A DNA stretch of 64,000 bases from Benincasa hispida (taxonomy: Eukaryota > Streptophyta > Magnoliopsida > Cucurbitales > Cucurbitaceae), in NCBI RefSeq assembly GCF_009727055.1, contig NC_052357.1, positions 7,775,182 through 7,839,181 of the forward strand, read 5' to 3'. Of the stretch, positions 48,307-59,535 are shown one piece after another (the stretch's first letter is position 1; every line of letters starts with the position of its first letter). Both the position numbers and the translations under genes were made by a program. Below the pieces are notes generated by a model. That model was not told where the DNA came from and did not search any database. It saw nothing but the letters and a program-made list of their open reading frames with translations.

Positions 48307-51300
48307 TGATAACGGTAATTTTGGAGTTGAACCATAGAGAGCCTAATATGGATTCCTAAAAAGTTGAAACTTGTAGAAAGTAACCAGTGGGGTTTGTGAA
48401 CATTGTTAAAAAACAAATTTTGGAAACAAAAAGAAGTGAAATGTAATAATTGTGAACATTATCAATCAACAAACACTCAGCTTGGGCAATTGTAATTTAA
48501 TTCATTCCTCAATAATTCTATCATAGACTACTAAAAACTTGTGTGAGATTAATTGAACTAAAAACTTAGCCTACTCAATTAGAATCCTAACCGGTAGTCC
48601 ATAAAATAGTGTTAATTAAAAGAAGAGCGAGGATCCTCAACCAATCAATTAACTAACGGGTTTTAAGCTTTAGGGCAAAACTAAGCCAATTAATTGATTT
48701 CCATCATTTAACCAATTAATTGCGTGAAAATTGTCTAAGTCAGAAGGTAAATGCTTGTTAATTAGAATCCCTAATTAACACAACAAACTGACTTAACTTT
48801 TTCTTTTAAGTGATGACTACCTAACAATTACAAATTAGGGGCAATCAAAGTAGTCAATTAAACATGCATAGCTAATTCGTCAGATTAATCTCATACACGA
48901 AAATGGAAAATTTAGTCAAGATAAATTCCATTAATTTAAAATAATACTCACGGAATTACAAAACAAGTCACAAGAATTACATTGGAATTAAATTAAACTA
49001 ACTAACCCAAGCTAAGTTCTTAACATTTAGCCTCGAAACATATCGAAAATCAACACGATTGACAAAAGGGAAGAACTTATTACAAGATTAAAAACAAAAG
49101 CAATAAAAACAGAGCTAGAAAAGAGACTAAAATGCCCAACATCGGGAGTAGAAGGTAGAAGATGGGATGATTTCGGCTGAACCCTAAGGGTTCCTTTTAT
49201 AGGCCAGCCGCAGTGTCGCAACACTAGGGAGAGCGTTGCAACACTCGGCTGTGCTGCGCGCACTAAGGGGTTTACGTCAAACTTCACAGCGTTGCAACAC
49301 TCTAAAGGAGCATTGCGATGCTGATGCTTCTGTCTATCAGCGTCAGGCTTCAGCATTGGAGCGCGTTACAATGCTGGCTAATGCATTATTTTGTGTGATG
49401 AAATAATGGAATGAATCGCGGTGATGGAAATGTGTTGAGCAACAAGTTTTCTCAGCAGAATCCAAGTATAAATTCCACTGAGTTTCTTGGTAAGTTCAGG
49501 GTCGAACTTAGGGATTAGGGAAAACGGTATGCGGTGATAATTTTCAAGAAGACTTTGCGGTAACCAATAAATCAAATAGTTGTTTTTAGGTTGTTGTTTG
49601 CGGTATAAAATAAATGTATGCGACGGAATTATGAAAAGAGTTGATAATACGGAAGATGCGATGAATATGCAGGGGAACGGGTTGAGAAGGTTTTCAGCTA
49701 ACACTTCCTAGGATGCGTTTATGTTATGCGATCATACAACACACATACAATAGCAAGTTATCTCTCAACGCAAATGCTACAACTTCTAAGTCTAGATAGC
49801 ATGCGATATGTCTATAGGACCTACACATAAGCCTCTATTTTTATTTATGCGATGACAATTGACATTCACACATACAAGGCGACCACATAATATTATAATC
49901 TATCTCTAGGGTGCATGCGATGCATGTTGGCAAACAGAGCTTATCTCTAAGTTCCTATCTCTCGCTTATGCAGATCTAATCTTGCTCTCTTGAGTCTAAA
50001 TTCTAACCTAGCTCTTTCAAGTCTTAGGTTCTTTCTTTAGACTCTCTCTCGAGTAGCTCTAAAGGGAATTTGGGCGCAGCATAAGACAAGATAATCGCAT
50101 ACAATGAAAATCCTAGATCATGTTAGCTTAGTTCTTCTCAACCCATTCAATAACTTTAACTACTAATGCGTGCTTTTAAGAGAGTGAACATATGTAGATA
50201 AGCAAGTTCCATTTTATAGATATAGAGTTGAAATACAAAACAACAATGTGAAATGAGAATAAAGAGCCTAGTAGCAATCTTTTGCTTCCCGAGGCTTTTA
50301 CACTGTCTTTTTTACTCTGTTCAAAAGATAGTCTCGCTCTCGCAAGAGTCGGGCCTCTCTCTGCTTTTCCACGACTTTGGGTTCTTTCTCGAGCTGACCA
50401 GAGTGATCTTCCGACGTCTCTTACCTTCTCTCGCTCCGCCTTCCAAGTAAAAAGGAAAACTATGAACAAGGTTATTCTATCTAAGGGAAAATTCTCTAAC
50501 TATCCGAACTTTTTTACTGAAGGTTGCCTTCGGTATTTATAGAGCTTTGGGGTGAAAGGCGTCTTCTCTCTTATGATTGCATTGATGGGATGACATTAAT
50601 TCTCTGCCTAATGCACCGAATATTTGTCACCGAAAAGCTGAGTGTACTTGCTACAGTAGTTCGTTAGCAGCTTGTCAACTTAATTCGGACTCGACCGTCA
50701 TCAACTTTCTGTCCCATCGTGATTTATTATGCTTTTCACCCAGATGCGCCCACTAAGTTGTACCGGCTCTATGCGGCAATCCTTTTTTAGCAGATACTTG
50801 CGAGCGCAAATCACCGCAATGCCTTGCGGTAACACTGCGTTCGACCGTTGATTTTTTGTGATCGCATTTTTCGCCTTGTGTCAACGCATATTCTGCACAA
50901 AAATACACAAGTTAACTGTTTTCATGCGATGGACGCATGCGACCGCAATATTATGTACTTAATGCTTTTTGGACGCAGTTTTATATATTTTATCAACACA
51001 AACCTTCATTGTTTAATAATTTAGCACTGTAATAACGTGCATTTCTACCCGTTATCATTGGCGTCCTTGGGTTTTCTAAGCGTTACAACACTTGAGGCAG
51101 TGTTGTAGCGCTGCCCTGTGTCCAGACATTTTTCCTTTTTTGGTCATTTGATCAATTTAGCTTGTAATTTTGTCATTTTAGCGTCTCTAAGTCCCAAACG
51201 CTTGATCCAACCGCTTGTACACTCGAGTCCTACAAAATAAGCAATTAGACCAAATTAAGTAGCTAAACAACCCCAAGTTAAATAGAAGACAAAAGCACAT

Positions 51301-51314
51301 TTCAAGTGTTATCA
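48307..51314 (-). mobile_element. 3' LTR of a minus-strand Ty3/gypsy element, interrupted by a solo LTR
   Basis: The plus-strand ends TGATAACGGTAATTTTGG (48307) and CAAGTGTTATCA (51314) form perfect 7-base inverted ends TGATAAC/GTTATCA. On the minus strand the LTR follows a CTCGGTGT stretch where a polypurine tract is expected and lies downstream of the gypsy pol remnant, consistent with a 3' LTR. GCGTTGCAACACT-type direct and inverted motifs occur at about 49222, 49287 and 51075. Removing the nested insertion at 49379-51057 plus its 5-bp duplication leaves an LTR of about 1.3 kb with continuous sequence (GCTGGC joined to GTCCTTGGG). Confidence 0.65.
49379..51057 (-). mobile_element. Solo LTR nested inside the gypsy LTR, with target-site duplication
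   Basis: The unit ends GCATTTCTACCCGTTATCA (51057), matching the end GTATTTCTACAAGCTATCA of the 38211-39837 LTR. It shares the internal CTCAGCAGAATCC/TTTCTTGG..GGTCGAAC block at the same distance from its left end. Flanks CTGGC (49374-49378) and TTGGC (51058-51062) are a 5-bp target duplication with one change. A TATAAATACCG box on the minus strand (about 50530) suggests minus-strand transcription. No internal genes remain. The 86-108-residue frames inside are not genes. Confidence 0.7.
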
Positions 51315-52215
51315 AACACCGAGAACTTAATTCTTGATCGTCCTCGATCAAGGTAAAACAAGCAATCATGCATGAATAATTAGTTTGTCAAACTAGAATG
51401 TTCTCTACTCAAGCCTCAACAGTCAACTAGAATCAAATTCACAATCAAAAAGCATTCCATCATTTGATGAGCAATTTGAAATTTCGTTTTAAAAATATTT
51501 TTAATGCACATTCAAGCTCAAAGTTATTTATTTTGAACCAGAGTGAGCCTGGAATGGCCTTATGAATCTTCCATTTATTTTCTCCCTACACTGGCTCGAA
51601 GGATCCTAAATTAGCTTTCTTAAATTCAAAGTGGTAATGGCATAACATTGGATTAGTAAAAAATCTATTTACCATCGCACTCCCCCTTTTTTACAACAAA
51701 AAATAAAGAGGGAAAACTTAATCCAGGAAACCGACTTTCGTTTTGGCTTGCCCACACGGGTGTCATGCGAATCGTCCAATTATGGACCAATTTCCCTTCA
51801 AAAGTGCCTAAGTTTACTCATTCCTCTAGGATACTTTAGCTCAGAGGAAAACCACGGGTGTCATGGCCGCCCCAGGTTAATCATACCTTTTGAAGAAGAG
51901 GAGTAGACCCCTAAACATGCATAAATGAAAGAAATATTTTGTTTTATTATCATTATCATTTTTTTTTTCTGGCGATAGTAATATCAATTGACTACATCTC
52001 AAGCAGCATTACTAAATTTAACCTTAAAAAGACTAATATCTATCACTAAGGCCTATTGGAGTGACAACAAACTTATGGTCTCATAATTCAATTCTAAGCA
52101 AGCATACAGGGTCAAGATAGATATGCAAAGAGCTTGAAGTTGTAATAAAAAATTTAAGCAAAATTTTCAAAAATGTCATGAAAATTATGAACCTTTTCAT
52201 CTGACCTATTCTCAT

Positions 52216-52254
<39 letters not shown>

Positions 52255-52690
52255 CTACGAGTGCGTCATAGGCTAGTCATCATAAGGAACACAACAGCAA
52301 GACAAACAACCAGGCAAGCATTGTTCGAGCATAACGCTCAAGGACCCCAAATAATATCATCAATAAAAAAACTCAGCCCAAAAATCCAAACACCCCACCC
52401 CCAATTTTTTAAAATACACGTTATCCCCAATGTGATCAGAAATAAAGCACGAGGGATCAGAATACTTCCTTGAACAATGAGGTGAAGGAAGGATGTAGGT
52501 CACTCTGCTAAACTCTTTTTCTCTTTCCAAAAATCTTATAAACAAGAATAATAGAAAAAATTAGGCTCAATAAATGAGAAAAAATAAAAAGAAGAAAAAT
52601 ACTGAATTGAAACCTATCCTAGAAAGCAAGTAAATTTAAATCCTGGCTGCTTCCAGGTAGCGCAAATGTTTCTGGTCGGTTGCTCGACCG
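51315..52690 (-). mobile_element. Non-coding 3' region of the gypsy element, with a 35-base poly(A) run
   Basis: Between the pol remnant and the LTR on the minus strand there are about 1.4 kb without a domain-bearing frame. It includes an A run at 52218-52252 (T run on the coding strand) and an ACGGGTGTCATG pair (about 51756 and 51855). Long 3' untranslated segments are usual in plant Athila/Tat-type gypsy elements. The exact boundary of pol is near 52700. Confidence 0.5.
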
Positions 52691-54633
52691 TGATGGCTCG
52701 TTTCAGATGTAGATTGGCGAGTTCAACCGGTAGGAGATGTCGAAGCAATCCAAAGATTCGCCATCATGGAAGACCTTTAACCTGTGCCCATTAACTTTGA
52801 TGACTTTTCCTGTCTCAAGATTAACAATGTCTACTGCACCATAAGGATAAACGTGAGAAATACCAAAGGATCCAATCCACTTGGACCTGAGTTTACCAGC
52901 CATAAATTTCAATCGAGAGTTATAAATGAGTACCTTTTACCCTAACTGAAACTCCTTGGGTGCAAGCATCTTATCATGGAAGTCATTCTCTCTTTGCTTA
53001 TAGATCAAAGAATCATCAAAACATTTTAACCTTAGCTCTTCCAACTTCTGAAGTTGTAAAAGTTTGGCCTACCCAGCTGCCTCTAAGTTCTAGTTGCACT
53101 TCTTGATAGCCCAATAAGCCCTATGCTGGATTTCAACTGGAAGATGGCATGCCTTACCATGAACCATCCGGTAAGGGGGCATTCCAATAGGAGTTTTGAA
53201 AGCTATCTTGTAGGCCCATAGAGCGTCATCAAGCTAGAGGCTCCAACCTTTTCTTCCTGGGTTGACCACCTTTTCCAAAATTGTCTTTACTTCCCTATTG
53301 AACACCTCCGTCTGCCCATTGGTCTGAGGGTGGTATGAGGTGGCAATACGATGTTAGACACCGTACTTCTTCAGCAGGTATGCAATGACTCTATTGCAAA
53401 AGTGTGATCCCTGATCGATGATGATTGCTTTAGAGAAGCCAAACCTGCTAAGAATGTTAGTCTTCAAAAAACCTGCAACCACTTTAGCATCATCAGTAAC
53501 TATGGCCTCCACTGCCAATAAAATATATTTGTACCCACAAGAAGAAGGAAAAGGTTCCATCCCATAAAGTCAATCCCCCAAACATCAAATATCTCACAAA
53601 ATGTATAGGGAATTGTGACATCTCATTCCTACGGGACCCTCTAGATTTCTGACATCGCTCATAAATTTTGCAAACAAAATATGCATCCCTAAATAGTGTG
53701 TCCCAATATAAACCAGAATCTAAGGCTGTTCTCTTGGGACGTAAGTGCCCTCCACATGCATGTTTATGACAAAATTCAAGAACAGAAAAGAACTCATCAT
53801 TAGGGACACACCTCCTAACTACCTGATCTGCACAAAACTTCCATGTAATAGGATCCTCCCAAACATAATATTTTGACTCACATATAATTTTATATTTTCT
53901 ATGTTTGTTCATACTAGATGGGAACTTACCAATGGTCAAATAATTCACAATGTCAGCGTACCAAGGAGTCATAGAAATACCATCTGTCTTCATCAAAGTG
54001 TGGTTAGGAAAGACTCCATCAGAACTGAGCCAACCTCCCTCTGCTACAATCCTACTCAGGTGATCGACAATGGCATTCTTACATCCTTTTTTGTTTTGGA
54101 GTTTTAGGTTGATCTCCTGAAGGAGAAGAACCCACCTCAACAATCTAAGGAGCTGCATGGTCAGAAAAAACAGTAACTTCAGATCCCAAAATATAAGAGC
54201 AAAATTTTTCTAAAGCAAAAATAACAGCTAAAAACTTCTTTTCCATCATGCTGTAGCTACAATAAGCTGGGTTGAGGGTCTTTGAAGCATAGTAGATGAC
54301 GTGATGTTTCTTATCGATCTTTTGCCCAACACTGCTCCCACAATATGGTCACTTGCATCGCACATGATCTCAAAGGGAAGGTCCCAACGAAGAGCTCGAG
54401 TAACTGAAGTGCACGACAAGGCATTCTTTAAGACATCAAAACTTTTCCTGCATTCATCATTAAAATCAAAGGCCACATCCTTTTGGAGAAGGAAGGTCGT
54501 CGGCTGAGCAATCTTATTGAAATCTTTAATGAACCTGCAATAGAAATTGGCATGACCAAGAAACGAATGAACCTCCCTCACATTTGTGAGATAAGAGAGC
54601 TTAGTAATAAGATCAATTTTAGCAGGATCTACA
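52691..54633 (-). pseudogene. Ty3/gypsy pol remnant (RT end, RNase H, integrase)
   Basis: Minus-strand frames, broken by stops and shifts, run in the normal order. First comes the RT/RNase H connection (VDPAKIDLI, SFLGHANFYCRFIKDF, PFEIMCDASDHIVGAVLG), then an RNase H tail (KKGCKNAIVDHLSRI). Next are the integrase HHCC finger (CHKHACGGHLRPKRTA...YERCQ, with Tyr where the first Cys of the CxxC pair is expected), the integrase core (GPFPSS-like, ILSRFG, IIIDQGSHFCNR) and the C-terminal segment ([29 protein letters not shown]). A gap of a few codons in LAVEAI removes part of the core. RT motifs upstream of VDPAKID are missing because the Copia LTR starts there. The element is dead, and it is a plant transposon, not a host gene. 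Confidence 0.85.
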
Positions 54634-56468
54634 TATTGGGTTTTATGTCCTAAAAACTCGTAGTTTGTAAAATAACAAACATCTTTTATTATCAATATAC
54701 TTGTTATTTATCTCATAAATTGTATGAAAGTCTAAATCCAATAAACTAAGACCCATGACTATTGTATGAGTACATGAACTTTATGTGGAGACATAAGAGT
54801 GGATCGGATTCGAGTAAATAGTCAAAATGATCTACGATACATGAATGAGGTTGGGTACCTTATTCAAGCAATACCATTAGATGCGGCCTACTCTGTAGTT
54901 GTTATAAAGAGTTGTAAAGTGCTACATACGATGTGATCCTAATTCGTACATGTTATGATATGAGGAGTGGGGGCGTCCTATGCAATGAGTTTGCATAAGA
55001 TCAGGACCAAGAAATAAGTCACTCTTACTTTATAACGTTATTTACTGTTTAAGACTGACTATTTCACCTAGATGACCTAGGTAACTCGATCTTAATCCTG
55101 AGCTAACTATGAACTTCTATTTATACAGGATTGCCCTTAGATTTTCATAGTTGAGGGTTGGCTCAACAGCGCCAACTCAATAAGACTCCCATTTCAAAGG
55201 TAAGATCGGATAGATAGCTAGGGACATAGGGTGCAAGANGGGTGCAAGATGGAGTTCACGCCTACCCGATTTAGGGATAGGAGAAAGGTTGTTCTCTCAA
55301 GTACTGAATCCAGGTCTTGAACAAGGGGCCCCACTCTCTCACTAGGCTGAGAAAGTTTGGTTTGGTGATTGGATCACAAACCAGTTGTTCATTAGAGGAT
55401 CAGTAGGAACTTGAGGAATAAGACGTAATCTCGGGGGTAAAAACAGATATTTTATCCAGCCGTTATTATGAACAACCTGTGAAGGGTAGACTTGCTGATT
55501 ATGGTTAAATCATATGGACATAATATATCTATATTGAGGGGAGTGCAACTATGGGCTTTAGTGGAATGACCGTTAATTTGTTCTAATGAGTTTAGCCAAT
55601 TAATCTCGGATCGTTGGAGGCCATGATCTGTAGATCTGCGAGGTCCCCCTACTAGCTCGTAACAGACTAGCTCTAGAATAGTGTGATAAGTTAATTTGAA
55701 ATGTTCAAATTAGAATTAAGGGAATTAGTAATTATATGATATATAATTATATGTTTAATTTTAGAATTAAACAAAATAGATGAATTATTTAAATATGATT
55801 TAAATATATAAAGATGGATATGTGTTAAAATTAATTTAATATTTGATATTAAAATAATTAAGTTTTATTTAATAATTAATTTATGAAATTAATTACATTT
55901 TTCATTTTCAAATCAAAATAGATTTAAAAAATCAAATTTGGATTTTTAGATAAAATTGGAAAATTGGAAAACAAAACACTTAAATGGAAAAAGAGGTTTT
56001 TCTATTATCCATCATCAAGTAGTTCACTCAAATGGCAATATCTTCTTCTCCAAGCACGAGCTGCAACTCATGCAACTCTTCTTTTTTCATGTTGATCTGC
56101 AATATAATGAAGAGATTGGAGTGAAAATGAGGCATGTAATCCATAGAGAATTTTAGAGAAAATTCGGTTTGAAGAAAGGTTCTTCAACAAGGTTGCTGCA
56201 GTGAGCTTTTCTTCTTCATCCCTTGATTCAAGCTTGTTTTGAGTCGCACAACTCAATCTAGAGCACCAAGAGAATAGTGGAGAAGGTCTTAAGCTGGTCT
56301 ACAACAAGATTTGGAGAAGATGGCAGCTGGTGAAGGAGCTTTGAAGAAGTTCTACAAGAGGTATGTCTTAAAACTCACTTTTTCCTGCAAAAGCATGCTT
56401 TATATATTGCTAAAATTAGTAAATTCGAGTGCTTAGATGACCCTTGTGCTTTCGTTACTATTGATACA
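54634..56468 (+). mobile_element. 5' LTR of the plus-strand Copia element (family A)
   Basis: The sequence from TATTGGGTTTTATGTCC (54634) matches the start of the 3' LTR at 62893 for about 330 bases. By hand I count about 23 mismatches and one 7-base gap. The right end is placed at TTGATACA (56468), ten bases before the tRNA primer site. This gives an LTR of about 1.8 kb, the same length class as the minus-strand copy once its nested insert is removed. A single N at 55239 interrupts it. The 66- and 62-residue frames near 55956-56256 are incidental. Confidence 0.75.
55229..55249. other. Assembly join: N flanked by identical 10-mers
   Basis: GGGTGCAAGA is present immediately left and right of the single N at 55239. 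In the related LTR at 45.5 kb (minus strand) only one such segment is present. An unmerged contig overlap or a polishing error is more likely than a real duplication. Confidence 0.7.
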
Positions 56469-56477
56469 ATCCTACAA

Positions 56478-56493
56478 TTGGTATCAAATCATC
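56478..56493 (+). other. tRNA primer-binding site of the Copia element
   Basis: TTGGTATCAAATCATC resembles the usual plant Copia primer site TGGTATCAGAGC, complementary to initiator Met tRNA, with two changes. Its place just inside the 5' LTR fixes the LTR end and the plus-strand orientation of the element. Confidence 0.75.
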
Positions 56494-56759
56494 AAATAAG
56501 CATTCAATTCGGTTTAATTTTGGTGTGGTGGGTGTTTTATATGAGAAATATGAAACTGGTGCACTGATATGGTTTTCTGAGATTTGGCTGTTTAATTCTC
56601 TTTAATTTCTCATTTAAATTTTTAATTGGCTCTTGCTTGATGAGCTTAAATGTATTCCTAAGAGTCCGTAATTTATTTAGAGTCATTAAAGTTGAAATTA
56701 AGCTGTAAATCGAAGAAACAAGCGAATAGGTTGAGTTGCAGTTTCAGAAAATCAGCCTC

Positions 56760-57790
56760 TGTTCTTATCGTCATTGAGCTTCAGTATCCAAACGATTGTT
56801 TAACTTTAAGCGTTAGATGATGTGAAGAAAAGCTAGACGATCGTATAGCAATGGGCACTGGTCATTGTGATGTTGAACGCTAGAAGATCGTGTACCTGCG
56901 GGAGCTAAACAATGCGTTCAATTTGCTATGCAATAACATTAAGCGATCGTTTAGTTTTGGCGTGGGAACTAAACGATACGTTGAATTTACTATACGATGG
57001 TACTATGTGATCGTTTAGCAACGATGTGCTCTAAGCGATGGGATGAAGTGCTACGCGATTGCGCTGATCGATCGTTTAGAAGCGGAGCTAAGCGATCGTG
57101 TAGACGAAGTGCTAAGCAATGCGTTGAAGTTTCTATGTGATGGAACTAAACCTACGATGCTAAACGAAAATATGATGTTCTATACGATGGAGCTAAGCGA
57201 TAGTTTAACTACGACGGATACTAAACGATGCCATGAAGCGCTAGACGATGGTGTTAAGTGATCATTTGGTTTTATACGATAGAACTAAGTGATGCAATGA
57301 AGAGCTATACGATAGCCTTGAGCGATCGCTTACAACGATCGTTTATCTTTGATCGAGATCTAAACGATGTGTTGAGTTACTAAGCGATAGCACTACGCTA
57401 TCGTTTACCTCTATGCGGCAACTAAGCGATGCATCGAGTTGCTATGCGATAGCACTACACGATCGCATACCTTTGTGTGGCAGCTGGGCGATGCGTTGAA
57501 TGCTATGCGATGGCATTAAACTATCGTTGACCTTTTGCATGCGCTAAACAATCGGCTTCATGCGTTAGACGATGGAGCTAAGCAATCGTGTAGTAAATTG
57601 TCCGTGCTAAATGATGGACCTGCGCGATAGTGTGACACACTAAGCGATCGTGTAGCTTCCTTCGGCACTAGACGATGACACTATGCAATAGAGGGAAAAT
57701 ACTACACGATCGTGTAGCTTTGCTAAACGATCAGGCAAAATGCAAGACGATGGTCGTCATTGCTAAACGATGAGACTCAGTGAGATGTTG
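56760..57790 (+). repeat. Degenerate array of CTAAACGATCGTTTAG palindromes in the Copia leader
   Basis: About 1 kb contains dozens of variants of GCTAAGCGAT, CTAAACGATG, GCGATCGTTTAG, CTATACGATAG and CGATCGTGTAGC. Half-sites (CTAA(A/G)CGAT) and full palindromes alternate at spacings of roughly 15-40 bases. Codons are not conserved. The 72-residue frame 57043-57261 arises from the repeat and has no domain. The array lies between the primer site and the gag start, where a leader is expected. The motif also occurs at 46310-46500 in LTR family B. Confidence 0.85.
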
Positions 57791-59535
57791 AACATGTGCA
57801 AGGGCTGCCGGTTCAAATGGTTCTCTTGTGGTCTGGTCTGGTTTAGACAGTTCGGGTCCAGTTCAAGCTACTTAAGTTCATTTTGGAGCGATTCGAGCGG
57901 CCCAGGAGTGGTTCGGAAGCTGTTTTCTAACAATTAGGTTTTGTTTGCTTGTTTTTGCCAAAACTAAAAACCATATTAGTCTTGTTTAATTATTTATGCA
58001 TTTGATGTATGTTATAATTAAATAAATCTTGTATGTACATATAGTATGCCATTTAGATTTAAAATCCCACCATAGGAAGCATGTTACATGCATTGAAAGT
58101 ATGTTATAATTGTTATCATATATAGTATGCATGTTAGGGTTTCTTGTATTTAATATAAATGTTATATTAAATGTTGAATGCCTCATGTATGTTATGGATG
58201 AATAGCATGTCTAAAGTTTTATGAGTATTATAAAATTGGGTTAGATATTTAAAATCTATAAACAACAGCTGCATGCTCACGTAGGTTGACCACCTGTTTT
58301 AATTGTTAAAACTTATAAAACCTAGGTTACAAACTCAACCTGTATATAATCCTGTCTAAGGCTGGGGATACTTAAGTTGACTGCTTTACAGGACACCTCC
58401 TACCTGAGGATTATGACTGAATAATTGAGCATTAGTAACAGGTTTTATGAACATATGTGAGTGATGTGAGGTAATAAAATGGTTTATCACCTAGAGATCG
58501 TAGGTTAAAATCCAATTATAAGAGTTATACTTGGATAAACCACATAGACTTAGGGTTGTTTTATTAGTCGAAAAGAACCTAACTATAAATCTACCCAAAA
58601 TAGAACACTTCAGTGGCAGTTTAATAACTTTTATATGCTAGAGTTATTAGAAAACTTCAGTGGGAGATTAATAACATATACGATACGTTATTTTTAGCTC
58701 TCACATCTCTAAGAGGTTACAATCCAGATTTAAGCGGTATTTCGTGTCACCCTAGGAGTGACCTCCCTACGGAGAGTATTTTTTTAGATTAAATGTAGAT
58801 TTTGGTGAATAAGAGGAATTTATTCAAATATAAGTCTATTATACGATAAATAGATTTCAACTGCCACGTCTCTATATAGTTTACATCGTGAGATTCATAT
58901 GACACTTCGTGTCACCCTAGGAGTGACCTCCCCATGGAAAGTGTTTTGTATGAGTCAATATCAAGGTAAACGGAGGAAGTAGTTCATAGTAAGTGGGTGA
59001 AGGATATGTGTCAATATATCCTACGGTCTCCTCCAGTCTGAACTGTGAGATTCCTATGTTGCGCCTGCTGGTTAGCTTTAAACGGCCCTTTGCTAGTCGT
59101 TTAGCAATGGCTATCACCACGAAGGGTTGTAACATAGGATTCAGAATAACCCAGACTTCAGTAAAATGAAAAGGGTTTTATAGTTCCATCTTAGATATTA
59201 TATCTTCTATTTTGGAGGCAAGTTCATACCATTCTATAAGATCTGAAAATGGTGGGTCACACTTACAAGAATTACTAAGTTGTTAGTAAAGATCTTGATC
59301 GAAAATGATAACTAAACGACTATGGAAATAAGAGTTATTCCGAGGATAGTGTTTGGTCAAAATTGTTTGTTTTAGTGAAGGAGTATCTGACTGTCCCACG
59401 GTAGCACATATTCTAATTCACTAAAATATCGTTGCAAATAAATAATGGTTATTTATACATTATTACTTTTAGCTAAAACTTGGTTTTGGATTTAGTTACA
59501 ATTTGCTAATTATAATTTGTTTGAATTTTATAAGC
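57791..59535 (+). mobile_element. Rest of the Copia leader, with a duplicated CACCCTAGGAGTGACCTCC block
   Basis: There is no gag-like frame in this 1.7-kb stretch. The block TCGTGTCACCCTAGGAGTGA followed by CCTCCC occurs at about 58742 and again at about 58906, each followed by GGA(G/A)AGT(A/G)TTTT, a direct duplication about 164 bases apart. The leader from primer site to gag is thus about 3 kb, unusually long for a Copia element. Confidence 0.55.

Noticed and set aside
49027..49704. Two minus-strand frames of 108-109 residues
   Set aside because: They lie in the gypsy LTR and nested LTR and do not match pol or gag.
50176..50542. Overlapping frames of 65-97 residues on both strands
   Set aside because: They lie inside a solo LTR and show no domain or codon signal.
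57043..57261. 72-residue frame in the palindrome array
   Set aside because: It consists of translated CTAAACGATCG repeats and has no conserved feature; the frame is not maintained along the array.
56760..57790. CRISPR-like array
   Set aside because: Repeats are degenerate, irregularly spaced and partly inverted, there are no equal-length spacers or cas genes, and the DNA is from a plant nucleus.
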